NCBI RefSeq assembly: GCF_033568475.1
Contig: NC_133123.1
Coordinates: forward strand, 25,220,622 to 25,284,621
DNA length: 64,000 nucleotides
DNA from: Henckelia pumila
Lineage: Eukaryota; Streptophyta; Magnoliopsida; Lamiales; Gesneriaceae
Direction of reading: 5' to 3'
In this document: positions 11,529-23,368 of the stretch, one piece after another
Position numbering within the stretch: the first letter of the stretch is position 1
Layout of the letters: each line of letters starts with the position of its first letter
Position numbers and translations under genes: made by a program
Notes under the pieces: generated by a model
Databases searched by the model: none
The model's input: only the letters and a program-made list of their open reading frames with translations
Told to the model about the DNA's origin: nothing

Positions 11529-11724
11529 GTATACCTAACCCCTAGAACTTTTTCAATTCTTTGCTTTTGTTTAATTGCGATTATATCTGAATGCCTGTTA
11601 CTTGAGTTTAATTATCAGCATGCTAGAATAAGAATTTTGTTTCTTTGTGATTAGAATTAAGGATTTTAGTGTTTTAACCTTGGGAGCATAGTGGTATGAA
11701 TTGTTGGGAATCTTCTGCGTGCAG
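11529..11724 (+). other. Predicted spliceosomal intron between gag and protease, Tekay A
   Basis: The 196-bp stretch begins GTATACC, ends TGCGTGCAG and is T-rich. Without it, ACCG joins GGAGAATT to read [11 protein letters not shown], leading directly into protease [10 protein letters not shown]. Pol has no ATG of its own here: its frame is open from within the intron with no suitable start. Element B has an intron of the same length (17078-17273). The related element C, with an uninterrupted junction, has MIAGTFSLCG at the same place. Confidence 0.7.
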
Positions 11725-13180
11725 GGAGAATTCTAGTTGGAGGCAACTCCACGTTTGCGTTGCTAGATTCAGGAGGCACGCATTCGTTTATCTCCCGAGA
11801 TTTTATCAGACGGATAGGCATTTCACCGGAGGTTGTAGACAGTGGTTACGATGTTACCATGCCATCCGGTCAGATTATCACTACCACTAGTGTCATCAGG
11901 GATCTGGCATTGGAGTTGCAGGGACACTCCATTCGAGCAGATCTAGTGGTTCTTCCATTGACTGGGTTTGACTTGATTTTGGGTATGGACTGGCTATCAG
12001 TTAATGGAGCTTCGATCGATTTTCGACGTAGGACAGTGTCAGTGAAGCCAGCAGGAGGTGAGATGTTTACTTTCTTTGCATCTCAGTCTAGCAGTATTCC
12101 TCAGATGATATCACTTGTACGTGCGAGGAAACTGTTGCGTCATGGATGTCAGGGTTTTCTTGCTAGTGTGGTCACTACCTCAGACGTTTCTAGCAGATCT
12201 TTATCAGATATAGAGGTGGTACGTGACTATCCAGATGTTTTTCCTGACGATGTTGCAGGAGTTCCACCAGTGAGGGAGGTGGAGTTCAGTATTGAGTTGT
12301 TGCCGGATACTGTGCCTATCTCTAAGGCACCGTATCGACTTGCTCCTACAGAGATGAGAGAGTTGAAGGAGCAGATTCAGGAGCTGCTGGAGAAGGGCTT
12401 TGTTCGTCCTAGCTTTTCTCCATGGGGAGCTCCAGTGTTGTTTGTGAAGAAGAAGGACGGCAGCATGAGATTGTGCAATGACTACCGAGAGCTCAACAGA
12501 GTCACAGTGAAGAATAAGTATCCGCTACCGAGGATAGAGGATTTATTCGATCAGTTGCAGGGAGCTTCGGTATTCTCCAAGATCGATCTGCGATCTGGTT
12601 ACCATCAGTTGAGAGTCAGAGATTCAGACGTGTCTAAGACTGCCTTTAGGACACGATATGGCAACTATGAGTTCTTGGTGATGCCCTTTGGGTTGACCAA
12701 TGCTCCAGCAGTTTTTATGGATCTCATGCATCGTGTCTTCCAGCCGTATCTAGATCAGTTTGTCATTGTATTCATTGATGACATATTGATCTACTCGAGG
12801 AGCATTGAGGAGCATTCACAGCATTTTCATACAGCCTTGCAGACTTTGAGGGAGCATCGACTGTTTGCAAAGTTCAGTAAGTGTGAGTTTTGGTTGGAGC
12901 AAGTGGCGTTTCTAGGCCACATTATTTCTAGGGATGGGATTGCAGTAGATCAGTCCAAGGTGCAGGCAGTGAGGGATTGGGGGATTCCAAAGAATGCTTC
13001 GGAGATTCGTAGCTTCTTGGGTTTAGCAGGATACTATAGGAAGTTCATCAAGGGTTTTTCCTCTATTGCAGTACCCTTGACTTCCTTGACCAAGAAGAAC
13101 GCGAAGTATAGTTGGAGTCCAGATTGTCAGAGGAGTTTTGATCAGCTGAAGGATGCGCTTACTTCAGCACCGGTGTTAGC
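11725..13180 (+). pseudogene. Tekay A pol, N-terminal part (protease, RT)
   Basis: It encodes protease LDSGGTHSF and RT with [11 protein letters not shown] and FIDDIL. The RT motif reads LCNDYRELN where element B has LCIDYRELN. The frame is open to 13180, where element B is inserted after TTAGC. It continues in frame at 23369. Confidence 0.92.
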
Positions 13181-15851
13181 TGTAACACCCGGTATTTTAA
13201 TTTCGTAAATCCGCCTGCATAATTAGGATTTTTAATTATTTAAATTTATGATTTATGGGTTAAATAATTATGTGAATTATTTATGCATGATTTAATTTAT
13301 TTTTTTTTAAGCATTTAACCCATAAATAGTGATTTTTATGATTTTTGGTATTTTTATTATTTAATCGCGTAGACGGGACCGTGGACGGACGAGATGACAA
13401 CTTTCCACCCAAATTATTTTTATGAGCCTTTTTAGAGCCTTAAAATATTATTTTAAGTTTTATTATCTCAAAATTTTAAGTATTTAATTTTATTTAATTT
13501 TAGGGGTCATTTTTATCCAAAATTAGCCAAAATAATGATTTTTAATTATCTTTAAAATTCCCCTAATTCTTAATTTCGGGATTTTATAAATTTTAATTTA
13601 AAGTTTCTAATTTAATTTTTATTAGAATGTTTAAATTTTATATTATTCTATTTATTAACTTAAAAACCTATTTCCTTAATTATTGAACCCTAAATCTACC
13701 CAACCCCACCCAAACCTCACGTCACTCTCAAACTTCAGCCGTCACCCCCACTCACTTTCTTCATCCTCTCGACCCCAGCAAACCCAGGAAGCCATAGCCA
13801 AGGATCGTGAAGCTCCAAGCGTCCCGTATTTGCGTCCCGTCGTCCCGGAACCGTCTCACGCTCGCGTTTCTCGTCGTCTACGGTGAAAGGCATGATTTCT
13901 TTCTTGAATTTTCGTACCATCTCAGTAATTATTGTAGGCGTATGGTGTATGTACTAAATTCTTTAAGAAATTACAGAAAATATGGTTTCCTCTCGGTTGC
14001 ACATTCATGGCGCCTTGTTTTGTTTTCGTTCATGGACATACACATGTTTTCATGGTTACGGACGGCTAGGGTGCTGGTCAGGGATTCCTAGGTTGAGGTA
14101 GGGTTGTTTGGGCTCGAGTGGCTCGAGTGGTTCGAGCCAAACGAGCCCAAGTTTTGAGCTAGTGCAGTCGGCGGCTAGGGTTGACGCAGGTAAGGGTTAC
14201 GGGTTCAGAGGCTTCGGGTTCGTCGTGCAGTCGTGCATGGGGCTGGGGCTAGGCATGGGTTAGGTCCGCCCGGACGTGGGCTACGTCCGGGCGGCGGCGC
14301 TCCGGCCAGGGGCGGCCGGAGCCGGCCGGCAGCAGGCCAAGAGGGCCTGCTGCTTACGGCCGAGACGCTGTGGGAGAGGGGGGATCGGGTTGGGCTAGTC
14401 TAGGGGTTCGGGTCGGGTCTGGGTGGTCCGGGTCGGGTCGGCTAGGTAGTGGGTCGGGTTAGTGAGTTCGGGTCCGAGTTTGGTGGGCCGGGCTCGAGTA
14501 TTTTATTTTTTTAAGTATTTTACAAAATTATGTGTTTTTGAGACTAATAAATTGAAATAAAATTATTTGGACTCCCAAATAATTTTATTTGGACTTTTAA
14601 AATTTTAATTAAGTTAGTCCATTAATTTTGTGAGCTTTTGAGCCCATAAAAATTATTGGGCCAGTCTATGAGTTTTTGGGCCCATTGGGCCAGTGTAAGT
14701 GTTATTGGGCTTGGTAAAATTTTTAATGGGCTTTATTAATTTAATTGGGCTTAGAATAATTATTTGGGCTTAAGGTTTGAAATAATGGGCTTAAGTATGT
14801 TAATGGGCCAGATTTAAGTTAATGGGCTTGTGTGTAGGGCCAGCAGTCCAGAACCATCCATGAGAAAATTGCATGTGTCCTGATTATATATTTAATTATT
14901 TTTATGCATTAAAGTTATTTTAATATTTATATGTTAGTAAGAAAATTAAATTAAATATATATGAAGGACACACAATTTATTTAAGTACATGCATTCATGA
15001 AATCAATTTTATGCTATGATTGAAATTCTATGGTTGAGCAAATAAAATATTTTAGGTGGAAATTGAAGTAGTGTGGCCATTTATGTATGGGCAGTTTCTG
15101 CCATTTATGTATGGGCAGTTTTCTGCCATTTATGTATGGGTGGTTCGCCACCAGCCTCGTACGATGGTTTCCTAGACTGATCAGTCGCACTATGGGTCAC
15201 ACTTACGGATAGGACCATACGATGTTCAGAAAACAAATGCTCAACAACTTATGTATGTATGATATTATGTATGTTTATTTAGGAAATTTATGTTATTAAT
15301 TTTTAAGCATGCTCATTCATGTATACGTATGTATTAGTAGTAAATTGATTTAAATTATTTTAAACCCTTGTTAGTATGCATGTTGGGCCTCTAGGCTCAC
15401 TACACTGATATGGTGCAGGTGAGTACGTAGAGGAGCAGGTTACTCCTACCGGTGATGAGGATCTATGAGCTGTGCTACAGTAGTCCCGTGACCGTGACAG
15501 CTTCTGAGTCACCGTGCTTGAGTGTCATGAAACCTTTTATTATTTTTAGTGGTTGAGGTTTATGGAAATATTTCATTAAATATTTTTAGTGCATGCACAT
15601 TGCTATCTATTTTATTTATGCAGTATATTTTTAATTCTAGGGTTGACTCAGTTGTTTAATTATTTTAAAGAATGCATTTTTATTTAAGTATTTAAATTGT
15701 TTATTTATTTAGTCATGAATTTATTTTTAGTATTTTTATTTGGTGCATATATGTATGGGCATATATGTACTTATATTTATTTAGTAGCATAAAAAAAAAA
15801 AAAAAAAAAATTTTCCGCATATTTATTTATTAGAGAGTTAGGGTCGTTTCA
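13181..15851 (+). repeat. 5' LTR of Tekay B
   Basis: It is 2671 bp, TGTAACACCC to GGTCGTTTCA. About 13580-14230 has no clear counterpart in the A LTR, whereas the first 400 bases and the second half are similar to A. It shares the GC-rich hairpin island, TGGGCY array and hairpin cluster. The small frames at 13683-14091 are duplicated only because the LTR is. Confidence 0.93.
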
Positions 15852-15853
15852 GT

Positions 15854-15865
15854 TGGTATCAAAGC
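15854..15865 (+). other. Primer binding site of Tekay B with one changed base
   Basis: TGGTATCAAAGC lies two bases after the LTR. It differs by one base (G to A) from TGGTATCAGAGC in elements A and C. Confidence 0.8.
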
Positions 15866-15923
15866 ACGGTCCTTGGAGGGGTCACTACTGCTATGCAAGC
15901 TCAGAAATCCACGCTACCGGTCT

Positions 15924-16035
15924 GTAAGTTTTAATGTTTATAGTATGATTTAATTTCTATAATTTAAGTTAGCCTTAAATTTTAAACACTTAGTTATGCA
16001 AGGCGATTTACGTAAATAAATATGTGGTGGTGCAG
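15924..16035 (+). other. Possible leader intron of Tekay B
   Basis: It is identical in layout to 10362-10473 of element A: GTAAGTTTT at the left end and GTGCAG at the right end, one base before the gag ATG at 16037. Confidence 0.4.
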
Positions 16036-16036
16036 A

Positions 16037-17077
16037 ATGCCTCCCAGACCAGTGAACCGACGTGGGGGACCTCCACCTCCACCTCCACCGCCACCTCAGC
16101 AGCACCCCATGACAGCACTGGAGCAGGCCAGTGCCACGATGATGGCGGGTATTACTGCCTTGCTGGAGCAGCAGGCTGCCCGTCCCAGACTGTCCCACGA
16201 GGAGGACGTCGCAGAGAGGTTCCAGAAGAAGGGGCCTAAGGAGTTTGTGGGGACCACCGATCCGTTGGTGGCTGAGGGATGGATTCGCTCTCTTGAGTCC
16301 ATCTTCGATATATGGGGATCACAGACACCGACAGGGTGAGCTGTGCGACGTACATGATGCGAGGCGATGCAGCCCTTTGGTGGGAGGGTGCAGTTAGAGG
16401 GGTCCATCTACCTACACTGACGTGGGCCGAGTTCAGGCGTATCTTCTACGCCAAGTATTTCACTGAGGACGTGCGCAGTCGCATGATCCGGGAGTTTATG
16501 AGTCTCCGGCAGGGGGACAGGTCTGTTGTGGAGTACGTGAGCCAGTATGAGAGGGGCTGTCATTTTGTGCCCATGATTGCTGATAGTCCGCAGGAGAAGC
16601 TGCGACAGTTTGTGGAGGGCCTGAAGGCTGAGATCAGGCATGACGTACGTATGGCAGACGTCTTTACATATGAGTCTGCAGTCAGCAGGGCCTTGCGTTC
16701 CGAAGAGGGACGGAGGGAGATACAGAGAGAGCAGCAGGGTAAGAGGCAGTTTGTGCAGACAGGGTATCAGCGACCATCTTCGCAGCCACCTGCGAAGAAA
16801 CAGTCTACAGGGCCATCTAAGGGCCCGAATCAGCATAGGCCTCAGGGGAAGCCACAGCAGCAGACTAGGGGCGGGGCCCCTACTCCAGGGAGATATCCAG
16901 TGTGTCCGAAGTGCCAGAAGATGCATTCCGGGCAGTGTCTATTGGGAGCAGGAGTCTGCTATCGTTGCAAGGAGCCAGGGCATCAGATTGCCAACTGCCC
17001 GAAGAGGCAGAATGTCAGTGGGCGAGTTTATGTGATGCAGGCTGAGGAGGCAGACCCAGATACCTCCTTGATCACCG
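16037..17077 (+). pseudogene. Tekay B gag (frameshift)
   Basis: It is the same gag as in element A but with a shorter proline run (nine). The Trp codon that is mutated in A is intact here. At about 16307-16312 the sequence reads CGATATATGG where A has CGATTATATGG. This one-base loss moves the frame, so residues from MGITDTDRV on are in another frame. The knuckle CYRCKEPGHQIANC is canonical. The loss could be real or an assembly error. Confidence 0.88.
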
Positions 17078-17273
17078 GTATACCTAACCCCTAGAACTTT
17101 TTCAATTCTTTGCTTTTGTTTAATTGCGATTATAACTGAATGCCTGTTACATGAGTTTAATTATCAGCATGCTAGAATAAGAATTTTGTTTCTTTGTGAT
17201 TAGAATTAAGGATTTTAGTGTTTTAACCTTGGGAGCATAGTGGTATGAATTGTTGGGAATCTTCTGCGTGCAG
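17078..17273 (+). other. Predicted spliceosomal intron between gag and protease, Tekay B
   Basis: It is 196 bp with the same GTATACC and TGCGTGCAG ends as in element A. Removal joins ITG to RILVGG in frame with protease. Confidence 0.7.
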
Positions 17274-20200
17274 GGAGAATTCTAGTTGGAGGCAACTCCA
17301 CGTTTGCGTTGCTAGATTCAGGAGCCACGCATTCGTTTATCTCCCGAGATTTTATCAGACGGATAGGCATTTCACCGGAGGTTGTAGACAGTGGTTACGA
17401 AGTTACCATGCCATCCGGACAGATTATCACTACCACTAGTGTCATCAGGGATCTGGCATTGGAGTTGCAGGGACACTCCATTCGAGCAGATCTAGTGGTT
17501 CTTCCATTGACTGGGTTTGACTTGATTTTGGGTATGGACTGGCTATCAGTTAATGGAGCTTCGATTGATTTCCGACGTAGGACAGTGTCAGTGAAGCCAG
17601 CAGGAGGTGAGATGTTTACTTTCTTTGCATCTCAGTCTAGCAGTATTCCTCAGATGATATCACTTGTTCGTGCGAGGAAACTGTTGCGCAATGGATGTCA
17701 GGGTTTCCTTGCTAGTGTGGTCACTACCACAGACGTTTCTAGCAGATCTTTATCAGATATAGAGGTGGTACGTGACTATCCAGATGTTTTTCCTGACGAT
17801 GTTGCAGGAGTTCCACCAGTGAGGGAGGTGGAGTTCAGTATTGAGTTGTTTCCGGATACTGTGCCTATCTCTAAGGCACCGTATCGACTTGCTCCTACAG
17901 AGATGAGAGAGTTGAAGGAGCAGATTCAGGAGCTGTTGGAGAAGGGCTTTGTTCGTCCTAGCTTTTCTCCATGGGGAGCTCCAGTGTTGTTTGTGAAGAA
18001 GAAGGATGGCAGCATGAGATTGTGCATTGACTACCGAGAGCTCAACAGAGTCACAGTGAAGAATAAGTATCCGCTACCGAGGATAGAGGATTTATTCGAT
18101 CAGTTGCAGGGAGCTTCGGTATTCTCCAAGATCGATCTGCGATCTGGTTACCATCAGTTGAGAGTCAGAGATTCAGACGTGTCTAAGACTGCCTTTAGGA
18201 CACGATATGGGCACTATGAGTTCTTGGTGATGCCCTTTGGGTTGACCAATGCTCCAGCAGTTTTTATGGATCTCATGCATCGTGTCTTCCAGCCGTATCT
18301 AGATCAGTTTGTCATTGTATTCATTGATGACATATTGATCTACTCGAGGAGCATTGAGGAGCATACACAGCATTTGCATACAGCCTTACAGACATTGAGA
18401 GAGCATCGACTGTTTGCAAAGTTCAGTAAGTGTGAGTTTTGGTTGGAGCAGGTGGCGTTTCTAGGCCACATTATTTCTAGGGATGGGATTGCAGTGGATC
18501 AGTCCAAGGTGCAGGCAGTGAGGGATTGGGGAATTCCAAAGAATGCTTCGGAGATTCGTAGCTTCTTGGGTTTAGCAGGATACTATAGGAAGTTCATCAA
18601 GGGTTTTTCCTCTATTGCAGTACCCTTGACTTCCTTGACCAAGAAGAACGCGAAGTATAGTTGGAGTCCGGATTGTCAGCGGAGTTTTGATCAGCTGAAG
18701 GATGCACTTACTTCAGCACCGGTGTTAGCTATGACAGTGCCACATGAGGAGTTAGTGGTGTACACCGACGCGTCCAAGCTTGGTTTGGGCGCAGTACTTA
18801 TGCAGAGTGGCAGAGTTATCGCATATGCGTCGCGACAGTTGAAGATTCATGAGCAGAACTATCCGACGCATGATTTGGAGCTTGCAGCAGTGGTATTTGC
18901 GTTGAAAATCTGGAGGCACTATCTTTACGGCGAGAAGTGCAAGATTTTCACCGATCACAAGAGCCTCAAGTACTTCTTCACCCAGAAGGAGTTGAACATG
19001 AGGCAGCGTAGATGGCTTGAGCTTGTGAAGGACTATGATTGTGACATTAGCTACCATCCGGGTAAGGCTAATGTAGTAGCAGATGCTTTGAGTCGAAAGT
19101 CGTCAGTGGTATCATGTTTGACTGCACAGTTACCACTACAGACCGAGATTCAGAGGTTTGGGTTGGAGTGCTATCCGAGCGGCCATGCACCGAGCTTGTC
19201 AGTGTTGACAGTGCAGCCAGTTCTGCGAGATCGGATTAGGGAGGGACAGTCTACTGATGAGGAGCTACAGCGATGGAGACAGAGAGATGAGGCCAGAGGT
19301 AATCTCTTGTATACAGTGGAGGATGGCATCGTTCAGTACCGTGGGAGGATGTGGGTACCGAACGTTGATCAGTTGAGAGCCGAGATTCTAGCAGAGGCTC
19401 ATGCATCTCCGTACTCCATTCACCCCGGAAGTACGAAGATGTACCGAGATTTGCAGTTATTGTATTGGTGGCCCGGGATGAAGAGTGACATCGGGAGAGT
19501 GGTGTCAGAGTGCTTGACTTGTCAGCAAGTCAAGGCAGAGCATCAGCGTCCAGCAGGACTTCTTAGACCTCTCCCCATTCCGGAATGGAAGTGGGAGAAC
19601 ATTACGATGGACTTTGTAGTTGGCTTACCGAGGAGTACTAGAGGGTGCACAGCGATTTGGGTGATTGTGGATAGACTCACCAAGTCAGCTCATTTCTTGC
19701 CGGTAAGGACTACTTACACCTTGACACAGTATGCAGAGCTTTACATCAGAGAGATTGTTAGACTGCATGGCATACCAGTGTCTATCGTGTCAGACAGAGA
19801 TCCGAGGTTCACCTCAGCGTTTTGGAAGAGTCTGCACACAGCTTTGGGGACTAGACTCTTGTTCAGTACAGCTTTTCATCCCCAGACAGATGGGCAGTCC
19901 GAGAGAGTGATCCAGGTTCTCGAAGATCTTTTGAGAGCTTGTGTCATCGATTTTCGAGGATCTTGGGAGACTAGACTGCCATTAGTGGAGTTTACCTATA
20001 ACAACAGCTTTCAGTCGTCTATAGGTATGGCTCCATATGCAGCACTCTATGGGAGGAGATGCAGATCTCCGGTGCATTGGGATGAGGTTGGAGAGAGGAT
20101 TTTGTTGGGTCCGGAGATTGTGCAGCAGACAGCTGACATTGTGACGCAGATTCGAGACAGGATGAGGACTGCGCAGAGTCGGCAGAAGAGTTATGCAGAT

Positions 20201-20647
20201 TCCAGACGACGCGATTTGGAGTTCGCGGTAGGTGATCACGTATTCCTGAAGGTGTCACCTATGAAGGGAGTAGCGCGTTTTGGGCGGAGAGGCAAGCTTA
20301 ATCCGAGATACATAGGGCCATTTGAGATCTTGGAGCGAGTTGGCACGTTGGCCTACCGTTTAGCTCTACCTCCAGGGCTAGCGGCAGTGCACAACGTTTT
20401 CCATGTATCCATGCTTCGGAGATATGTCTCCAATCCGTCGCATGTGTTGGATTTTGAGCCCTTACAGTTGCCACCAGATCTGGTGTATGAGGAGAGACCA
20501 GTGCGGATCTTGGCTAGAGAGGAGCGGAGGCTTAGGACGCGGGTCATACCGATGGTCAGAGTCCAGTGGCTGAATCACTCGGAGGAGGAAGCTACTTGGG
20601 AGACCGAGGAGGATATGAGGACTCGCTACCCGGAGATGTTCGGGTAA
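17274..20647 (+). CDS. Tekay B pol: protease, RT, RNase H, integrase, chromodomain
   Basis: An open frame of about 1124 codons with no internal stop. Protease is [11 protein letters not shown] has LCIDYRELN and FIDDIL (about residue 340 from 17309). RNase H has [10 protein letters not shown]. The integrase HHCC region and DD-E motifs ([21 protein letters not shown]) are all present. A chromodomain-like end ([14 protein letters not shown]) precedes TAA at 20645. There is no upstream ATG; expression most likely depends on splicing from gag. This is the only full-length intact pol in the window. Confidence 0.92.
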
Positions 20648-20654
20648 GTACTTT

Positions 20655-20692
20655 AATTTCGAGGACGAAATTCAATTTAAGGGGGGGAGAAT
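20655..20692 (+). other. Hairpin and polypurine tract before the Tekay B 3' LTR
   Basis: AATTTCGAGGACGAAATT (20655-20672) forms a perfect 7-bp stem. AAGGGGGGGAGA at 20679-20690 is the polypurine tract. Confidence 0.8.
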
Positions 20693-23363
20693 TGTAACAC
20701 CCGGTATTTTAATTTCGTAAATCCGCCTGCATAATTAGGATTTTTAATTATTTAAATTTATGATTTATGGGTTAAATAATTATGTGAATTATTTATGCAT
20801 GATTTAATTTATTTTTTTTTAAGCATTTAACCCATAAATATTGATTTTTATGATTTTTGGTATTTTTATTATTTAATCGCGTAGACGGGACCGTGGACGG
20901 ACGAGATGACAACTTTCCACCCAAATTATTTTATGAGCCTTTTTAGAGCCTTAAAATATTATTTTAAGTTTTATTATCTCAAAATTTTAAGTATTTAATT
21001 TTATTTAATTTTAGGGGTCATTTTTATCCAAAATTAGCCAAAATAATGATTTTTAATTATCTTTAAAATTCCCCTAATTCTTAATTTCGGGATTTTATAA
21101 ATTTTAATTTAAAGTTTCTAATTTAATTTTTATTAGAATGTTTAAATTTTATATTATTCTATTTATTAACTTAAAAACCTATTTCCTTAATTATTGAAAC
21201 CTAAATCTACCCAACCCCACCCAAACCTCACGTCACTCTCAAACTTCAGCCGTCACCCCCACTCACTTTCTTCATCCTCTCGACCCCAGCAAACCCAGGA
21301 AGCCATAGCCAAGGATCGTGAAGCTCCAAGCGTCCCGTATTTGCGTCCCGTCGTCCCGGAACCGTCTCACGCTCGCGTTTCTCGTCGTCTACGGTGAAAG
21401 GCATGATTTCTTTCTTGAATTTTCGTACCATCTCAGTAATTATTGTAGGCGTATGGTGTATGTACTAAATTCTTTAAGAAATTACAGAAAATATGGTTTC
21501 CTCTCGGTTGCACATTCATGGCGCCTTGTTTTGTTTTCGTTCATGGACATACACATGTTTTCATGGTTACGGACGGCTAGGGTGCTGGTCAGGGATTCCT
21601 AGGTTGAGGTAGGGTGGTTTGGGCTCGAGTGGCTCGAGTGGTTCGAGCCAAACGAGCCCAAGTTTTGAGCTAGTGCAGTCGGCGGCTAGGGTTGACGCAG
21701 GTAAGGGTTACGGGTTCAGAGGCTTCGGGTTCGTCGTGCAGTCGTGCATGGGGCTGGGGCTAGGCATGGGTTAGGTCCGCCCGGACGTGGGCTACGTCCG
21801 GGCGGCGGCGCTCCGGCCAGGGGCGGCCGGAGCCGGCCGGCAGCAGGCCAAGAGGGCCTGCTGCTCACGGCCGAGAGGCTGTGGGAGAGGGGGGATCGGG
21901 TTGGGCTAGTCTAGGGGTCCGGGTCGGGTCTGGGTGGTCCGGGTCGGGTCGGCTAGGTAGTGGGTCGGGTTAGTGAGTTCGGGTCCGAGTTTGGTGGGCC
22001 GGGCTCGAGTATTTTATTTTTTTAAGTATTTTACAAAATTATGTGTTTTTGAGACTAATAAATTGAAATAAAATTATTTGGACTCCCAAATAATTTTATT
22101 TGGACTTTTAAAATTTTAATTAAGTTAGTCCATTAATTTTGTGAGCTTTTGAGCCCATAAAAATTATTGGGCCAGTCTATGAGTTTTTGGGCCCATTGGG
22201 CCAGTGTAAGTGTTATTGGGCTTGGTAAAATTTTTAATGGGCTTTATTAATTTAATTGGGCTTAGAATAATTATTTGGGCTTAAGGTTTGAAATAATGGG
22301 CTTAAGTATGTTAATGGGCCAGATTTAAGTTAATGGGCTTGTGTGTAGGGCCAGCAGTCCAGAACCATCCATGAGAAAATTGCATGTGTCCTGATTATAT
22401 ATTTAATTATTTTTATGCATTAAAGTTATTTTAATATTTATATGTTAGTAAGAAAATTAAATTAAATATATATGAAGGACACACAATTTATTTAAGTACA
22501 TGCATTCATGAAATCAATTTTATGCTATGATTGAAATTCTATGGTTGAGCAAATAAAATATTTTAGGTGGAAATTGAAGTAGTGTGGCCATTTATGTATG
22601 GGCAGTTTCTGCCATTTATGTATGGGCAGTTTTCTGCCATTTATGTATGGGTGGTTCGCCACCAGCCTCGTACGATGGTTTCCTAGACTGATCAGTCGCA
22701 CTATGGGTCACACTTACGGATAGGACCATACGATGTTCAGAAAACAAATGCTCAACAACTTATGTATGTATGATATTATGTATGTTTATTTAGGAAATTT
22801 ATGTTATTAATTTTTAAGCATGCTCATTCATGTATACGTATGTATTAGTAGTAAATTGATTTAAATTATTTTAAACCCTTGTTAGTATGCATGTTGGGCC
22901 TCTAGGCTCACTACACTGATATGGTGCAGGTGAGTACGTAGAGGAGCAGGTTACTCCTACCGGTGATGAGGATCTATGAGCTGTGCTACAGTAGTCCCGT
23001 GACCGTGACAGCTTCTGAGTCACCGTGCTTGAGTGTCATGAAACCTTTTATTATTTTTAGTGGTTGAGGTTTATGGAAATATTTCATTAAATATTTTTAG
23101 TGCATGCACATTGCTATCTATTTTATTTATGCAGTATATTTTTAATTCTAGGGTTGACTCAGTTGTTTAATTATTTTAAAGAATGCATTTTTATTTAAGT
23201 ATTTAAATTGTTTATTTATTTAGTCATGAATTTATTTTTAGTATTTTTATTTGGTGCATATATGTATGGGCATATATGTACTTATATTTATTTAGTAGCA
23301 TAAAAAAAAAAAAAAAAAAATTTTTTCCGCATATTTATTTATTAGAGAGTTAGGGTCGTTTCA
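20693..23363 (+). repeat. 3' LTR of Tekay B
   Basis: It is 2671 bp, matching 13181-15851 with about six substitutions and small length changes in homopolymers. It is followed by TTAGC. Confidence 0.93.
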
Positions 23364-23368
23364 TTAGC

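Larger units (their letters stand above)
13181..23363 (+). mobile_element. Tekay-type chromovirus B, inserted in element A
   Basis: A full-length element with 2671-bp LTRs (13181-15851, 20693-23363) and a perfect TTAGC target duplication (13176-13180, 23364-23368). Coding regions are nearly identical to A, but the middle of the LTR is different. By-eye LTR divergence is about 6 in 2671, the lowest of the nested elements. The pol frame is intact; gag has a one-base frameshift. Confidence 0.95.

Noticed and set aside
13683..14091. Open frames in the Tekay B LTR, repeated at 21194-21602
   Set aside because: Same reason: LTR duplication, no domain, no codon pattern.
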